NCBI RefSeq assembly: GCF_933775445.1
Contig: NC_065874.1
Span: 14,403,001 to 14,467,000, forward strand
DNA: 64,000 bases
Direction: 5' to 3'
From: Argentina anserina
Lineage: Eukaryota; Streptophyta; Magnoliopsida; Rosales; Rosaceae
Positions 11,997 through 24,797 of this stretch are shown here, piece after piece. A model generated the notes under the pieces. The model made no database searches and was not told the DNA's origin. It saw only the letters and a program-made list of their open reading frames with translations. The translations under genes were made by a program, and so were the position numbers. Numbering within the stretch: position 1 is the stretch's first letter; each line of letters begins with the position of its first letter.

Positions 11997-13015
11997 GGCA
12001 TAAGTGCCGATTTGCATCCTAAACTTGGCTGAAATTGTCAATTTGCACCTTGAACTTGCATTTGAGTCAATTTACCTCCTAAACTTGGTAAAAATTGCCG
12101 ATTTGTACCCCATCCGTTAAATTTAATTGTTTCTATCTAATTTTGCGTCACATGTCATGCATTTAAGGGGTAATATTGTCATTATATATTTATTCATATT
12201 GAATAATGAAATAAATTAATAAAATTACTTAAGAGGAACACTTGTTACAATGTTTGCTTTTTCGAAACATGTTATTGATTTATATATTTATTATTTTATG
12301 TGATATGGTATGTTAAAAGATATTAGAAAAAATATAAATAAATAAATACATTGAAAATTAAAAATAAATGTGTGTTCCGAGAGAATTACTATTCTACCAT
12401 TGTGTGTGTCTTAGCCTTATTAGGTTTTCTGTTAGAGATAGATTCGCATCTCTGTAATAGATTAGGACTCCGAATCCTACGAGATTGTGGTTATGTAATG
12501 CATATATATTGGCCTCATTATCAATCAATAAACGGTTACGTTCTGTTCTATTACGTCATTATTATTCTCGTTTTGTTCATCCTCCAACAATATATAAAAA
12601 TATATTTATACACAACATACTATATTTGAATGGGTGGGTATATTGAATATATAATTCAAAGTAGGGTTAAGTAGGTAGAAAAAAAGATGTAAATAAATAA
12701 TTTGATTAACAAAATAATCCTCATTTTTAAGAATTTTTTATTTGTTTTTAAGAAAAATATAAATAGAAAAGGACAACATTACTCTTCATGTGCATGACAT
12801 GTGACGCAAAATTAGATAAAAACAGTTAAATTTAACGGATGTGGTGCAAATTGGCAATTTTTACCAAGTTTAGGAGATAAATTGACTCAAATACAAGTTC
12901 GGGGTGTAAATCGGCAATTTTTACCAAGTTTAGGAGGTAAATTGACTCAAATGCAAGTTCATGGTACAAATTGACAATTTCAGCCAAATTTAGAGTGCAA
13001 ATCGGCATTTATGCC
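11997..13015. mobile_element. Non-autonomous Mutator-like element with long inverted repeats and 9-bp TSD
   Basis: A 1,019-bp element bounded by perfect 9-bp direct repeats TTACAGTTT (11988-11996 and 13016-13024). The left end reads GGCATAAGTGCCGATTTG and the complement of the right end reads GGCATAAATGCCGATTTG. Inverted similarity extends about 180 bp inward. The right arm carries about two and a half copies of a ~71-bp unit (AAACTTGGTAAAAATTG ... CAAGTT) and the left arm about one and a half. Long TIRs starting with G and a 9-bp TSD are typical of Mutator-like elements. No transposase reading frame is present. The centre may hold a nested LTR-like segment (separate entry). Confidence 0.88.
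12402..12590. repeat. LTR-like segment nested in the Mutator-like element
   Basis: The block from TGTGTGTCTTAGCC to CCTCCAACA resembles a short Copia or TRIM long terminal repeat: TG..CA ends, an AATAAA-like signal (CAATAAACGG) and a T-rich end. It could be a solo LTR. I find no matching 5-bp target duplication, so the boundaries and class are uncertain. Confidence 0.35.
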
Positions 13016-13024
13016 TTACAGTTT

Positions 13025-13908
13025 CACCAATGAAGGCTTGAGCCTAGCTGCATAAGTCTATTAAAAAAAAACGTGAACCAAAGCACAGAACGCTATTCTT
13101 GGACAGCGAATCGACATTTCGACAATCTTCGGAACTCTCAAGCACATAACTCAATTGATATTGTATAAAAGACAAGCTCATTCATTTTAAGCTGAGCAGA
13201 GTAGTCAGAAGAATGAAGAATGTTCTTGCTCATAAGCTGAATCAGATTGTGCAACTTCAAAACTAGCAGCTTTTGAGAGAGAGAAATCTGGATACTTAGT
13301 AATATCCACGTATTATGAAGCAACGAACCAGGATGAAACCATTTTTTGCAAATGAAATTGGATCAAAGTTGGAGCATATTGTTTATGATAACACACCAAT
13401 AGTTGAACGAGCCTATGCTTCATCCACATTCTCTCGTGCTTCTGATATGACCAAGATCCAGACGAAAAAATTAACGGGGTTTAATCACTTGTTCCCTAAA
13501 GTTGATATTACTTCCATCCTCAACGTGAGGTGAGGAACCACAATATTAAGAAATGTGTAGTAAGAACTCAGTGCAGATCCTTCAAAAATTTGGACACCAG
13601 AAAGTAGTTAAGAACAAACAAACAAACAAATCAAGCATGATACATGGGGGCTGTATCAGTTACAAATCATGAAAAACAAATTACATTTAGTGATCAAATA
13701 AAACTACAAGAGGGCAAATAAAAATCTTTTCAGTCTTGCATAAGAGAACACTAATAGAAAGTCTCCCAGCCTCCATCAACATTTAAAATATAAAACTAAA
13801 ATTAAAATTAGAAACGACTAAAAGAATTACTAATACACAACTGGCTGATGATGGTAGAGACGTGGTGTCCAACAAGGAGGAAGATATCCACAAGACCACA
13901 ACATTCGT
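13025..13908. other. Spacer and 3' UTR of the AT-hook gene
   Basis: The part next to 13909, roughly 13540-13908, is probably the 3' UTR of the minus-strand AT-hook gene. A 72-codon plus-strand frame at 13315-13533 has no recognisable domain and no splice partners. I do not call it a gene. Confidence 0.4.
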
Positions 13909-15169
13909 TCAAGATGCCTGTGAAGGTGTGCTTGAATGATCATTTTGTCCATCACCAAACAGTTTCTCGGTTTGGTCTTTCACCCTCTCTTTCATGCTTT
14001 CCTGCAGAACCTTAAATTAGGTAGTGAAAATCAGTGGCTATGTCAATGATTCTTGAATATCATTAAGTAATCACTAAATATTTATAGATACTCTATTATT
14101 AACTTACCTGCAATAGCTCGGACATTTTGTCATTTCTGCCATCCTCCATTGGTATGGAAGCTGGTTCGATATGGTCTTTAGGCTCTACAGATTGTTGGGG
14201 CTTGACAACTAAGGGTTCAGTAGCTAAGTTACTAGCCTCCACATGACTCTCAGCTGATTCTGGGGGCACTTTCTCAGGCAAGCTCACTTGTTTGGGTTCT
14301 GTCTTAGGCACCTCCTCCACAAAGGGTGGATCAATGGAATCAATGGGACCATTCTCATTCGGTTTAGCATCATGCATTTCCAGATCGCTAGTGTGAGGTT
14401 GGAATCCAAGCACTTCATTTTGAACTGCCGACACCTGGGCATTGGGAATTGAACATTCAATTGATGGAGTAGCTGATACAACCTGTTTCTCTACAGAGGT
14501 TGCTACGGTTGCAGCCTGGGGTGCAACAGGAGTCGATTCGCTGGTGAGTGCCACCCCATTTGATAACTTGCAAGATTCAAGCACAACAGGCATCAAGTTG
14601 CCTCTGGATGGTACTTGATTAACATTTTGTGCAGCCACCGGAGCCACCTGTCGGCCTTCTGAGCCCACACGATTTACAGGGCGGGAAGCATCTCTAGAAT
14701 GAGGTTTATGGTCATGAACAGAAGATTGGTTGTCAACTGGGAGGGGAACTTCATGCCGTCGGATCATTTGAACATCTGGTGCCACATCAATTTCTGGTAC
14801 AACAGGAGCGTAATGTCCAGGCTTGAAGACAATACCCCTCAAAGTGGTACCAGTATTGCCAACCCTAACTCTGAGAAGGTAGCCGGCATCAAATGATGCT
14901 TCAACAACACCAGAAACAGCCATTCCAACCATGTTATCAGTTGTACTTGTGCCATTAGTAGGTGCTGCTTGTTGGGCCTGGCGTCCATTGATCCTTACTC
15001 CAGGAGGGGGAACAGCAGCATTCTCACCCAAGTTTAGGTTCTGATACCTGGGCAAAGGAGCAGTGTTCACTTGAGGATCAATTCTTGGATATTTCCGTGG
15101 GCGTCCACGTTTCCGCTTCATAGGGATGTTTGATAAGCCATCAGCAATGTTTCGCTGATTTGCTTGCAT
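13909..15169 (-). CDS. AT-hook nuclear protein similar to METABOLIC NETWORK MODULATOR 1
   Basis: Two coding exons on the minus strand: 15169-14108 and 14001-13909 (stop TGA at 13911-13909), giving 384 residues. Residues 18-28 are KRKRGRPRKYP, a canonical AT-hook (GRP core) that binds AT-rich DNA in the minor groove. It is followed by a conserved block at about 80-130 that includes GVVEASFDAGYLLRVRVGN and FKPGHYAPVVPE. The rest is Pro/Val/Ser-rich and probably disordered, with an acidic C-terminal third. Domain order and the FDAGYLLRVRVGN block fit, from memory, plant proteins annotated as METABOLIC NETWORK MODULATOR 1, described as nuclear and linked to carbon metabolism. The ATG at 15169 is the first in-frame ATG after the acceptor at 15218. 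A 1.0-kb 5' UTR intron (15218-16219) separates it from an untranslated exon ending at 16220. The function is family inference. Confidence 0.82.
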
Positions 15170-16447
15170 CTTTGGTGTTTTTTTATAATCTTCCACAAAT
15201 CTTAGTATTTCCCCTCCCTGCAACATAGCGAGTCTATATGAGAAATTGACACCAAATGTAGTAGAAATTGAATTACATGCAAAACAATAGGGTCTTAACA
15301 GTAAAACTTGGCAATACTGCTGTGTAAACCCCTTAACTGCTAATTACTAATTCAGTTATGATTATAAGAAATTCAATGACATGATTCTTTAGATGCTTTG
15401 ACAAATCACAAGCCCCTTGATTTTTGGCTTGTCAAACAATAAAAATTAAAAAGAAAAAGGATGGCAATGTACCCATGCATGTGTAGTCTGAAGATGCAAA
15501 TTTATAACTTTGAATCCCAATGCTAATTGTGGATTTCTAAAACAAATACTGGTCTACAATGAATAATCAACTAAAAAAGAACATTAAATACATAATTTAC
15601 AGTGGGAATCATCATCTTCTCAAAAAAAAACAGTGAGAACTATCATGATTAGAATCAGTCTATGAACATTTTTTATTTAGAAGAAAACAGTTTATGAACT
15701 AAAACCTACTGTAACAATTAAATAAATCAACTTTTTTTTAATGAAACACCTGAAGCAACAAACAAATTAAAACCTAGCTAAATGATTAACCCGAATTTTC
15801 CTATCAAGATATGTAAATGACCAAACCAAAGATTCTCCATGATTGCTGAAATACAGCATAAATCTTAGTCAGAAAAATTAAGAACCTCATAAATAGGAGC
15901 AAACAAACCATACTTTCCTCTATCCACCCAAATATCATAGTTTCCAATGTTGTTTCCAACATATCAGAAGCCATATACAGCAAATCCAAATCAAATCAAA
16001 ACTCACTCTCACTACAACAAACATAAAAATCCAATCTTTACCCCGCAAACCAAGGTAAATTTTTCAACTTTAATCGAGTGGAGTAAAGTAAAGCTTATTT
16101 AAGATTTGGGTTACGATCCAGTCAAACTCTAAGACAGAAGAGGTGTAAAAGTCGAGAGAAAACACATACAAAAGAGCAGCAACTGTCGAGTTGAGAAAGA
16201 AAGAGAAGTGCTCTGGTACCTTGCTACTGTGTGGCCTGTGAGAGATACGATGATGTTATGGTCTGTGAAAGATACGATGTTGTTCTGGAACTGGAGAGTG
16301 GATTTTGGGGTTTGTCGGGGGCGGAATGGGCGAGGTAAGGGGAGAAGGTAGCGGAGTGAGGTTTGTGGGCGTATATATAGGTGAAAGTGGAAGAATGAGA
16401 TTGTGAGATAAAAACGTGGTCAGGTGTGTGGGCAGATGGCACGACAT

Positions 16448-17365
16448 AAGTGGGACTTTGTCACGAGTCTTCTAAGCCATCTAGGATTTAGTCGATTTAG
16501 TACTAGTGTCGGTTGGAGGACTCGACTTGGTGTAGTAGACGTTTTCGGACTATGATCAGATGAGACAGATGCCAGCAACGATGGAGCAAATCAAATTCCG
16601 ATTGGCACACTAGTTTCTACATAGTTGGAGTAGTTCTTTTGGTGAAAAGTCGAAAATATAAATAAAATAGGAGAATTGACCACTTGGAGAGAAACTTTAG
16701 AAAACTTGCACATTCCAATTTCATGTTTCCATTCCAATGAAACTAAAAAAGACGTTTACGCCTTCACTTTCAATAAACTGCTCCTCTCATCTGCCGACGG
16801 CAAGGAAGGATCGTTGATGACCCTGCTACTACAAAGCCTTGTCGTCGACACCACCACCTCGTCGTCAAACACATCGACATCCCGCTTGCACTGATCAACG
16901 AGCGGTGCATGGTTGAACGAGTTGGACCCGCCGACGAGCATCAAGACCTTGCTCCGGGAGAGAATACAAGAAACCACATGCACCGAGAGCTTGGGGAACT
17001 CTACCTCGGTTAGATATGCATTTGTAGACCTACAGATCAAGCGTTGATGACTTCAAAGGTGGCCGGAGGGAACCACGCGGCGAGGTCGAGCAAAATCCAT
17101 AACTATATATACCAAGCTAGTGGCAAGTAGCAAAACTATCCAACCATAGTTTTTTTAACCAACAAAAAAGTTGAAACTACATAGTCCCACGGTCTTGAAA
17201 TCTTAATTCTCTTGCTGCGACTAACTTGTGTAGTTCCAAATTACATTATATGTCTTCATAGCTAGGGCTGTCCTATATGATTCCAAAAGCACACTATTTA
17301 TAAACACGAAAAAGGATGACGCGTGTACAAAATAAATACATTTGAATATTTGATAAGAATTTATG
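16448..17365. other. Promoter region of the AT-hook gene and unrecognised spacer
   Basis: The AT-hook 5' UTR exon lies at about 16220-16447. From 16750 to 17090 the base composition turns GC-richer and a minus-strand frame of 95 codons is open (17040-16756). That suggests an old gene fragment, but I do not recognise the product and it has stops and no splice partners. The remainder is AT-rich with nothing identified. Confidence 0.4.
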
Positions 17366-17637
17366 TGCCCAAAGTGGACAATATCGTATTACGGCGGAGC
17401 CGTCTCGGGATGTGACAATTTGGTATCAGAGCCACTTTGTCGTGTGGTGCGAGTGTGCTGACGAGGACGTTGAACTCCCAAGGGGTGTGGATTATAATAT
17501 CTCACATCGGCCAACGGAGAGGCGATGATGTGCCTTATATGTACATTCTCACCTCCATCTAACACGAGACCTTTTGGGGGGCTCAATTGCTTCGAATGGG
17601 ATGAAAAATCTGAAATTAAGCTTGCTCGGGCTAGACC

Positions 17638-18479
17638 AAGGACTAAAATATCGACAATCGTGGATATATCGACCATTCAAAAAGTGGATATTTCGAAGGA
17701 AATTTTCGGAAAATATCGATATTGATAAAATTTCGACCAAAATTATTAAAAACTTGTAAACATACATAATCATTTTACACGTGACCTTAGGACTTGTGTT
17801 GAAGTTAATTACTTAATTAGATGTCAGAACTAATTCATTTGAGTGAGAGTGAGCTTTCTTTTCAAAATTTTATATTAAAAGAATATTATTACATATGATA
17901 TATTCTTCATTTAGATTAGATTTGTATACTCTAATGTCAATTAATACTATTATTACATATGATATATTTTTTATTTAGATTAGATTTGTATACTCTAATG
18001 TCAATTAATACTATTATTACAATATTACATATGATATATTTTTCATTTAAATTAGATTTGTATACTCTAAAGTCAATTAATATACATACTTGAATTGTAC
18101 AATTGGTAAAAAAAAACTATTTGAAATTGGGTTATATACGTTAAAAGACAGACAAATTAACAAAACACATTGCAACAAGAATGGTTTGACTACTGTGGTT
18201 GCCCAGCCATAACCACAGTTCGAACCCCATGGAGGTAAGTTTGTCTATTATTTTGGCAAATTGATTAATTTGCACAAATTAGGCCCAAACTGGGTTGTTG
18301 AGCCGCAAAATGGGAGGATATATTCTGATTATCGCCAATTTATCCGAAATAGCCAGAAATTTCGCGATATTTCGAAAATATCGCACAAAATAAAGTTGGT
18401 AGGAAAGGATAATATCGTGACATGAGAAAAAATAAATTTTCACCGAAATATCAACGAAAATATCAATTTTTCAGTCCTT
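17638..18479. mobile_element. Mutator-like MITE inserted into the 5S-like part of the Cassandra LTR
   Basis: An 842-bp insertion flanked by the direct repeat GGGCTAGACC (17628-17637 and 18480-18489). Its ends are inverted copies: AAGGACTAAAATAT on the left, AAGGACTGAAAAAT as the complement of the right. Both subterminal regions are rich in ATATCGA and ATTTCG motifs. A 10-bp TSD fits the Mutator superfamily range, but the class is inference. There is no coding capacity. It contains a ~66-bp tandem repeat and a tRNA B-box-like string, CAGTTCGAACCCC (18216-18228). Confidence 0.82.
17882..18082. repeat. ~66-bp tandem repeat, three copies, inside the MITE
   Basis: Three successive copies of a unit containing ATTACATATGATATAT, TAGATTTGTATACTCTAA and GTCAATTAATA. 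The third copy is slightly diverged. Confidence 0.88.
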
Positions 18480-18675
18480 GGGCTAGACCAATCTCAAGAT
18501 AGGTGACACACTGGGAAGTTGTTCGTGAGCTGCCAGAAACAAAATCGTGAGGACAGTGCCCAAAATAAATAATATCGTGTTACGAAGGAGCGGCATTTCT
18601 CAATTTACAATTTGTCTTCCAAGTGTTCCCTTGAAGTGTGGAGCACCTTTGGTGTTTGATTACATGCATGACAGA

Positions 18676-18903
18676 CACTTTTTTCTACCATCTTCATGAG
18701 TCATGCCCACCCACCTAGATAAAACCACGTGTCATAGATTAATTATGATATAACTATAGTTATCTATATAAATTAATAACACATAATAAAAATAAATCAA
18801 TAATTAATTTAAGAAATTTAAGACTTAACTATGGTATAAAAATAAGTAAAAGACGCGTGGTTTTCATCTAGGTGGATGGGTATGAGAATGGTAAAAAAAG
18901 GTG
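18676..18903. mobile_element. Palindromic MITE, ~230 bp
   Basis: The left arm CACTTTTTTCTACCAT...CCACCTAGATAAAACCACG and the complement of the right arm CACCTTTTTTTACCAT...CCACCTAGATGAAAACCACG are imperfect inverted repeats of about 55 bp around an AT-rich centre. I could not fix a target-site duplication. Confidence 0.72.
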
Positions 18904-19912
18904 GTTCACAAATTTGCTTCACATTGACATACATGATTAATGAGCAAGACTTGGTTCTTTGTTATTCAATAGAAAAAAAGAATTAATTTTAGTTTATCTC
19001 TTAAATTTTATATCTAAAATCAGTTTACTTCTAGACTTTTATTTTAATCATTTCACCCATATATTTTCGAATGACATTAAAATGACAAAATTCAGATTTT
19101 CTGGATTTGATATAATCAAAACCTATCAAAAGAAGGCTTCAAATCATATATGCAAGACTAAAAAAAAATCTCGATAATTTTATAATAACATTGAAGGTTT
19201 AAAATTAGGTCTCGTAACATAATTATTTATATAATCTATATAAAAATTTAAAATTTATCATTCTTTAATGTTATTTAAAAATATAGAAAATAAATAAATT
19301 AAAATTAAAAATTAAAAAATAACTTATTTTAAGTATAGATTTTAAAAGAATAAACTGAAATTAATTCTGAAAAAAAATGAAATGCTTCGAGCGCTACTAA
19401 CTCGCCTACTCCAATGCACACTTTCAAAAGACAGTCCCTGAAAATAACACTATTTTCACAAAGACCCACAAATTTTGTGAATAACGGAAAAAGCATGGAA
19501 ACCCAAATTCAGTATAATTAATGTTGAATATTCTGTAAAATGCGAGCAAATCGCAGAGCTTTTCTCCCCACCAGTCTCTCTTTCTTTCATCTTCTTCTTC
19601 CTCATTCACTCACTTTCTAGGGTTTCCGCTTCTCATCCAGGTACGCCATCATTCCGTCATCACTCTCCGACGATTCGCTCATCTAACATTTGCACATTCA
19701 AATTTCAATTGCTCATTTATAATTCAAGTTTCTGCGATTTCTGGAAAAACTCTTGAAATGTAGGATCGAGTTTAGTATTAGCTCAATTTAAGCTTGGATT
19801 AGCTCAATTTTGGTTAACTAAGTAAGTGATGATCTTGTTATCCGTTTTGGCTTTGAATTATAGGTTTTTTGAGGGCTTGATTGTGAAGAGTTGGTGTTGA
19901 TTTTCGTTAAAT
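18904..19912. other. Promoter and 5' UTR of the HSP70-16-like gene
   Basis: AT-rich to about 19400, then the probable transcribed leader (19560-19640, pyrimidine-rich) with a 5' UTR intron from 19641 to 19863. No other gene is seen. Confidence 0.55.
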
Positions 19913-22900
19913 ATGAGTGTGGTGGGGATTGATATCGGAAATGAGAACTGTGTGATTGCGGTGGTGAAGCAACGAGGGATTGATGTGTTGTTGAATGAGG
20001 AATCTAAGCGAGAAACTCCGGCAGTGGTGTGTTTCGGCGAGAAGCAGAGGTTTCTAGGCTCTGCTGCCTCTGCCTCTGCAATGATGCACCCGAAATCGAC
20101 AGTGTCTCAGGTGAAGAGGCTTATTGGGAGGAGGTTCAGTGAGCCAGATGTTCAGAAGGACCTGAGGATGCTGCCGTTTCAGACTTCGGAAGGCACAGAT
20201 GGCGGCATTTTGATCCATTTGAGTTACTTAGGGGGTACGCATACGTTTACGCCGGTTCAGATTGCGGCAATGCTGTTTGCGCATTTGAGGGAGATCATAG
20301 AGAAGAATCTGGAAATGCCGATTTCGGACTGCGTGATTAATATTCCTTCTTACTTTACGGACTTGCAGCGGCGCGCGTATTTGGACGCCGCGACAGTGGC
20401 TGGATTGAAGCCGTTGAGATTGATGCATGACTGTACTGCGACTGCACTTAGTTATGGGATTTACAAGACTGATTTTTCAAATTCTGGTCCTACATATGTG
20501 GCGTTTGTTGACATTGGCCATTGTGATACCCAGGTCTCTATTGTGTCCTTTGAGTCTGGGCATATGACGATGCGGTCTCATACTTTTGATAGGAGCTTGG
20601 GAGGGAGAGATTTTGATGAGGTCTTGTTTAGTCATTTTGCCACACAGTTCAAAGAGCAGTATAAAATTGATGTCTACTCTAATGTCAAGGCATGCGTGAG
20701 GCTCATGGCAGCATGTGAGAAGTTGAAAAAGGTTTTGAGTGCAAATGCGGAGGCGCCTCTTAATATTGAGTGTTTAATGGATGAGAAAGATGTTAAGGGT
20801 TTTATGAAGAGGGAGGAATTTGAAATGCTGGCTTCAAGTTTGTTGGAGAGGATTCGTGTTCCTTGTAGTAAAGCTTTAGCTGATGCAGGTTTAACCGCAG
20901 ACATGATTCACTCTGTAGAGCTTGTTGGGTCAGGGTCCAGGATCCCAGCTATTGCTAGAGCATTAATTTCTCTATTCAGGCAAGAACCGCGTCGGACACT
21001 GAATGCTAGTGAATGTGTAGCACGTGGATGTGCTCTTCAATGTGCAATGCTAAGCCCTGTTTTCCGAGTCAGAGAATATGAGGTTTGTATATCGTGTTCG
21101 TTTTTAAACCCTAAATGCATTACTTGCTTGCCATCAGGTTTTCATGATAAATTTGTTCGTACAGAATAATTGTTGCCTGTCAATTTTCGTGTCACTGTAT
21201 TTTCACCACTGTTATAGGCAGATATGGGAAATTCAAAGAGAAAATATTAGAAGTGCAATTGTAGGTTTCTTTTCTTGCTGATGTGTTATTTGCGTGTTGT
21301 CAATTAAGCTGCAAATGGGACTTTTAAGTAAAATATTAAATGCCTCAGACATTCTTATCATAGGGTGTGACTTTGTGGTTGCTTCTCAATAAATGAGCTC
21401 ATTCCTCCCCCGTTTTTCCCTTTTTCTTTCTTTTGAACTCTTGTTATCTCGTATTTAGTGTTGTTTTTTTTTAACTCAATGTACTTTTCTTGGAATCATA
21501 TGGAGGACAAGAACATGCCATCACGGTCAAGAATTCCAATTTCAGCTTTGCTAATGTTGTGATTTCTTTAAATGTAGGCACACGTTTTTGTTATCAGGAT
21601 AGATGCACAGCTATGAAAATAATTGCTTTTCTGTATCCATATGTAGGTTCAAGATTCTATTCCTTTTGCTATAGGATTCCTATCAGATGAAGGTCAAGTT
21701 GGCACTGGCTCAAATGGCGTCATGTTTCCGAAAGGCCAACCCATTCCAAGTGCTAAAGTATTAACACTCCAACGAAGCAGTTTATTCCACTTGGAAGCAT
21801 CATATGCTGATCCCAGTGACCTGCCAGCTGGCGCCTCTCTAAAAATTTGTTGTTTTACGGTAATATGTGCTCTTCATTTTTCTACTATGGATCGGGTGGG
21901 GGAGGGATCTGGTTCAATGATGAGGGTAGATACCCCAGTGTATAAAACAAATATATATTGTAAGAGAAGGATCCACTATATTCTTGATGCAAATGCCATT
22001 TTGATCCTATCTAGGCTTACCAAGAAATTAACTACCTTTTCTTAATGAAATACAAGCACCTCTTAATTAACATGCTACTCATCATGCAGATTGGTCCTTT
22101 CCAAGGCTACCATAGTGAAAGGACAAGGGTTAAAGTTAAAATTCAATTAGACCTCCATGGTATTGTCTCTGTTGTATCAGCTAAGGTAAGTAAGAACTAA
22201 AAGGTCTATTTGTTACATATATCAGCTTTGTCATTACTAATTACTTTTGTAGCTTCTGTAATATAATTTTTATCATGGATTCAGGTGGTGGAAGAACATG
22301 GAGATGATTCTAAAATGGATCCGATGGACACTGATTGTGTAACTGCTTCTGTTTCACCTGAGGCACGTGCAGACGGGTTTCAAGAGAATATGCAGTCTAA
22401 ATCACATGCTACGGTAAGTTTGTTTTCTGCTTTGTTATTGGTTTGAATAATTTCACTGCCTTGAAACTAGTATGCTTTTTTATTTCCTTATTTGATGTTG
22501 AAATATATCTAGTAATCTAGATGAAACCAAAATTTGGATTTATGTCACATCTTCTGGTCAATAATCTAACCTACATAACTATTTTCTTTTAAACGACATC
22601 TGCAATTATGCTTTACTTAATTCATCCTACATCATGAAGGATCATGATGGCTATGTTTATTTGTTGCGAAGATTTAAAATCTAGTCCTGTTCATTTTCGT
22701 TGTTTAGTTTGCGTAGTTGTAAACTCATTAAAAATGTCATTTTTCCAGGGCGGGGGGAGACATGATAAAGCCACCAGCAGGCTAGAGATTCCCATTAGTG
22801 AAAATATATATGGTGGAATGACTAAGGCTCAACTTTCAGAAGCTGAAGGAAAGGAACTCAAGTTGGCTCAACAGGACAGAGCTATGGAACAAACCAAAGA

Positions 22901-24416
22901 TAAAAAGAATGCCTTGGAGTCTTATGTCTATGAGATGCGGAATAAGGTACTACTTGTATTTATTACCATCATGTTTGCCTCACTTCTATAGTTCCACTGG
23001 CTCATGCACTCGGCTCCAATGTGAATCTGATTGATCTCCCTGAATATGCTTGAGTCTTTCCAAGCAGTATTTAATTATGAGGCCAATGGTTTTTTTTTTT
23101 CTCATTCTAAATGACTTGAGTACAATAAATTCTTGGATAAAGGTCAAAATCTAGATATTAGACATTTAAACCCTGCTAGTTAGTTCTGTAGACTTGGGAT
23201 TATAGCGTTGAACCTTTAACTACTTGAACTCGTTAAATTATTGAACATTAGGCTGATCACCAGCTATAGATGTATTTTGGCAAAAGCATATCAGGCTTAT
23301 GGTAGCTGGAAACTATGTTCTTCTCACTATCTGTACCTGAGCATGGCTGGCTGTTGCTCAGTCACACTCTTATAGATTTCTAAGTTCATGTGGCTATATT
23401 TTTGCCATATGCTACCTTTTAACATTAGGAAATCCATGTGAAATAGCTCTTCAACACATATCGAAGCTTTGCAAGTGACCAAGAGAGGGAGGGCATATCC
23501 AGGAGACTACAGAAAACAGAGGACTGGCTTTATGATGATGGAGATGATGAAACTGAGAATGCCTATACTTCAAAGCTGGAAGATCTTAAAAAGGTTCTTT
23601 GCTATTTAAATCTGAGATTTCAAATTTCTATTCTCTTCATCTCATTTTTAATGTTCTATTTGATATTTTTAGCTGGTAGATCCAATTGAAAGCCGCTACA
23701 AAGATGAGGAAGCACGAGCACAAGCTACTCAAGATCTATTAAAGTGCATTGGAGATTATTGCACGGCTGTGGAATCACTTTCACCCATGGATAGAGAATC
23801 AGTATGAAAACATAGTTTTGGCCAATTTTAAAATTTACTGTTTCATATATTATTCTAAGTCTTGTACTTTTTTGTTCAGATTCTGAACGAGTGCTTTAAG
23901 GTGGAGCAGTGGCTAAAAGAAAAAAACCAACATCAAAAATCCATGCCAAAGAACATAGACCCAATAGTATGGTCGAGTGATATTAAGAGCCGGACTGAGG
24001 AGTTGAACTTGTAAGACTCTTGTACCTTTTATTTGCACAAGGTTATAGGGAGGTATTGGGGCACTTTTTGGCTTTTTATATCTTGTTTTATACTTGTATT
24101 TTTGTTAACATCATAGATAAAGACCTTTTAAGCATGAACCCTCATTCAGTTATTAATAGATTTCTAAAGCCAATTTAATGAGTATCTCTTAGCACATACA
24201 TAAATTAATTTCACTCGTTTCCTGGTTTTGTGAAGATTCACAATTCATTTGCTATCTTCATTTTTTGTTATTGCTGCTTTTGATTTAAATTGTCCCTAAA
24301 GTTTGATGATTTTACTCTATAATTTCAGGAAATTTAAACACATATTTAGATCAAGAGCTTCTCATCGAGAGGAATACAAGGGTTCAAACCAGCATGGTAC
24401 TTCTAGACACAAATGA
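19913..24416 (+). CDS. HSP70-16: HSP110-class chaperone, HSP70-16 type
   Basis: Nine coding exons: 19913-21082, 21647-21859, 22090-22185, 22285-22413, 22749-22946, 23447-23593, 23673-23801, 23880-24010, 24329-24416. They join in frame to 766 residues, close to the size of the Arabidopsis HSP70-16 class. The first exon holds the whole ATPase domain, with the phosphate-binding loop GIDIGNENCVIAV instead of the GIDLGTT of canonical Hsp70, a mark of the Hsp110/SSE branch. FVDIGHCDTQVS (phosphate 2) and VELVGSGSRIPAI (adenosine) follow. A beta-sandwich domain comes next (exons 2-4). The helical bundle contains KKNALESYVYEMRNK and TEDWLYDDGDDE, which are conserved Hsp110 blocks. There is no EEVD end; it ends HGTSRHK. 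Hsp110 proteins act as nucleotide-exchange factors for cytosolic Hsp70 and hold unfolded clients. The assignment is strong by family motifs. Confidence 0.95.
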
Positions 24417-24797
24417 GCGAAACCTATGCCAGATAATGGCACACAGATTTTTAGGCTTAGTTTCTTGTTTGTTCTGACAACTGTATATCTGTTGCATTTG
24501 TGTTGCCTTTTGTCTATATAGATGGGCAATCATAGTAAAGGCACATTAAGATGACTAATATTTGCCCCAGTTTTTTGCGTGTTCCTCAACCAAAGCCATT
24601 ATAACATACTGAGAAAACTGTCGAGATCTAAATTCATAGAATACTAGCGAAAGAGTTCTGAACAATTTGTTTCCAACAGAAGCCATAGTTTTGTTAGACC
24701 TTACTGCTGAACAATTCTTGTCTAAATAAACTGTTGTATAAGAAACAGTTCTAATTATATTGTTGTGTTTCTCTTATGGAAAAATGATGTAAAAGCC
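24417..24797. other. 3' region of the HSP70-16-like gene
   Basis: Probable 3' UTR and AT-rich flank; nothing else is recognised before the repeat nest that begins at about 24798. Confidence 0.5.

Larger units (their letters stand above)
17366..18596 (+). mobile_element. Cassandra-type TRIM retrotransposon, partial and interrupted
   Basis: A truncated 5' LTR end (17366-17417, ending TGTGACA) is followed by the primer-binding site TGGTATCAGAGCCA (17421-17434), complementary to the initiator tRNA-Met 3' end. A very short non-coding interior and a purine tract near 17480 come next. The 3' LTR starts about 17487 with TGTGGATTATAATATCTCAC. The 3' LTR contains 5S rRNA-like sequence: AATTAAGCTTGCTCGGGC (near box A of 5S genes) and, after an 842-bp insertion, ATAGGTGACACACTGGGAAG (box C-like). 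A 5S-like segment in the LTR is the hallmark of Cassandra TRIMs. Both LTRs share GTGCCCAAA...AATATCGTRTTACG. It encodes no protein and would depend on other elements. Confidence 0.8.

Noticed and set aside
12351..12629. A 92-codon hydrophobic plus-strand frame
   Set aside because: Lies inside the Mutator-like element and over its LTR-like segment; AT-rich composition explains the hydrophobic residues.
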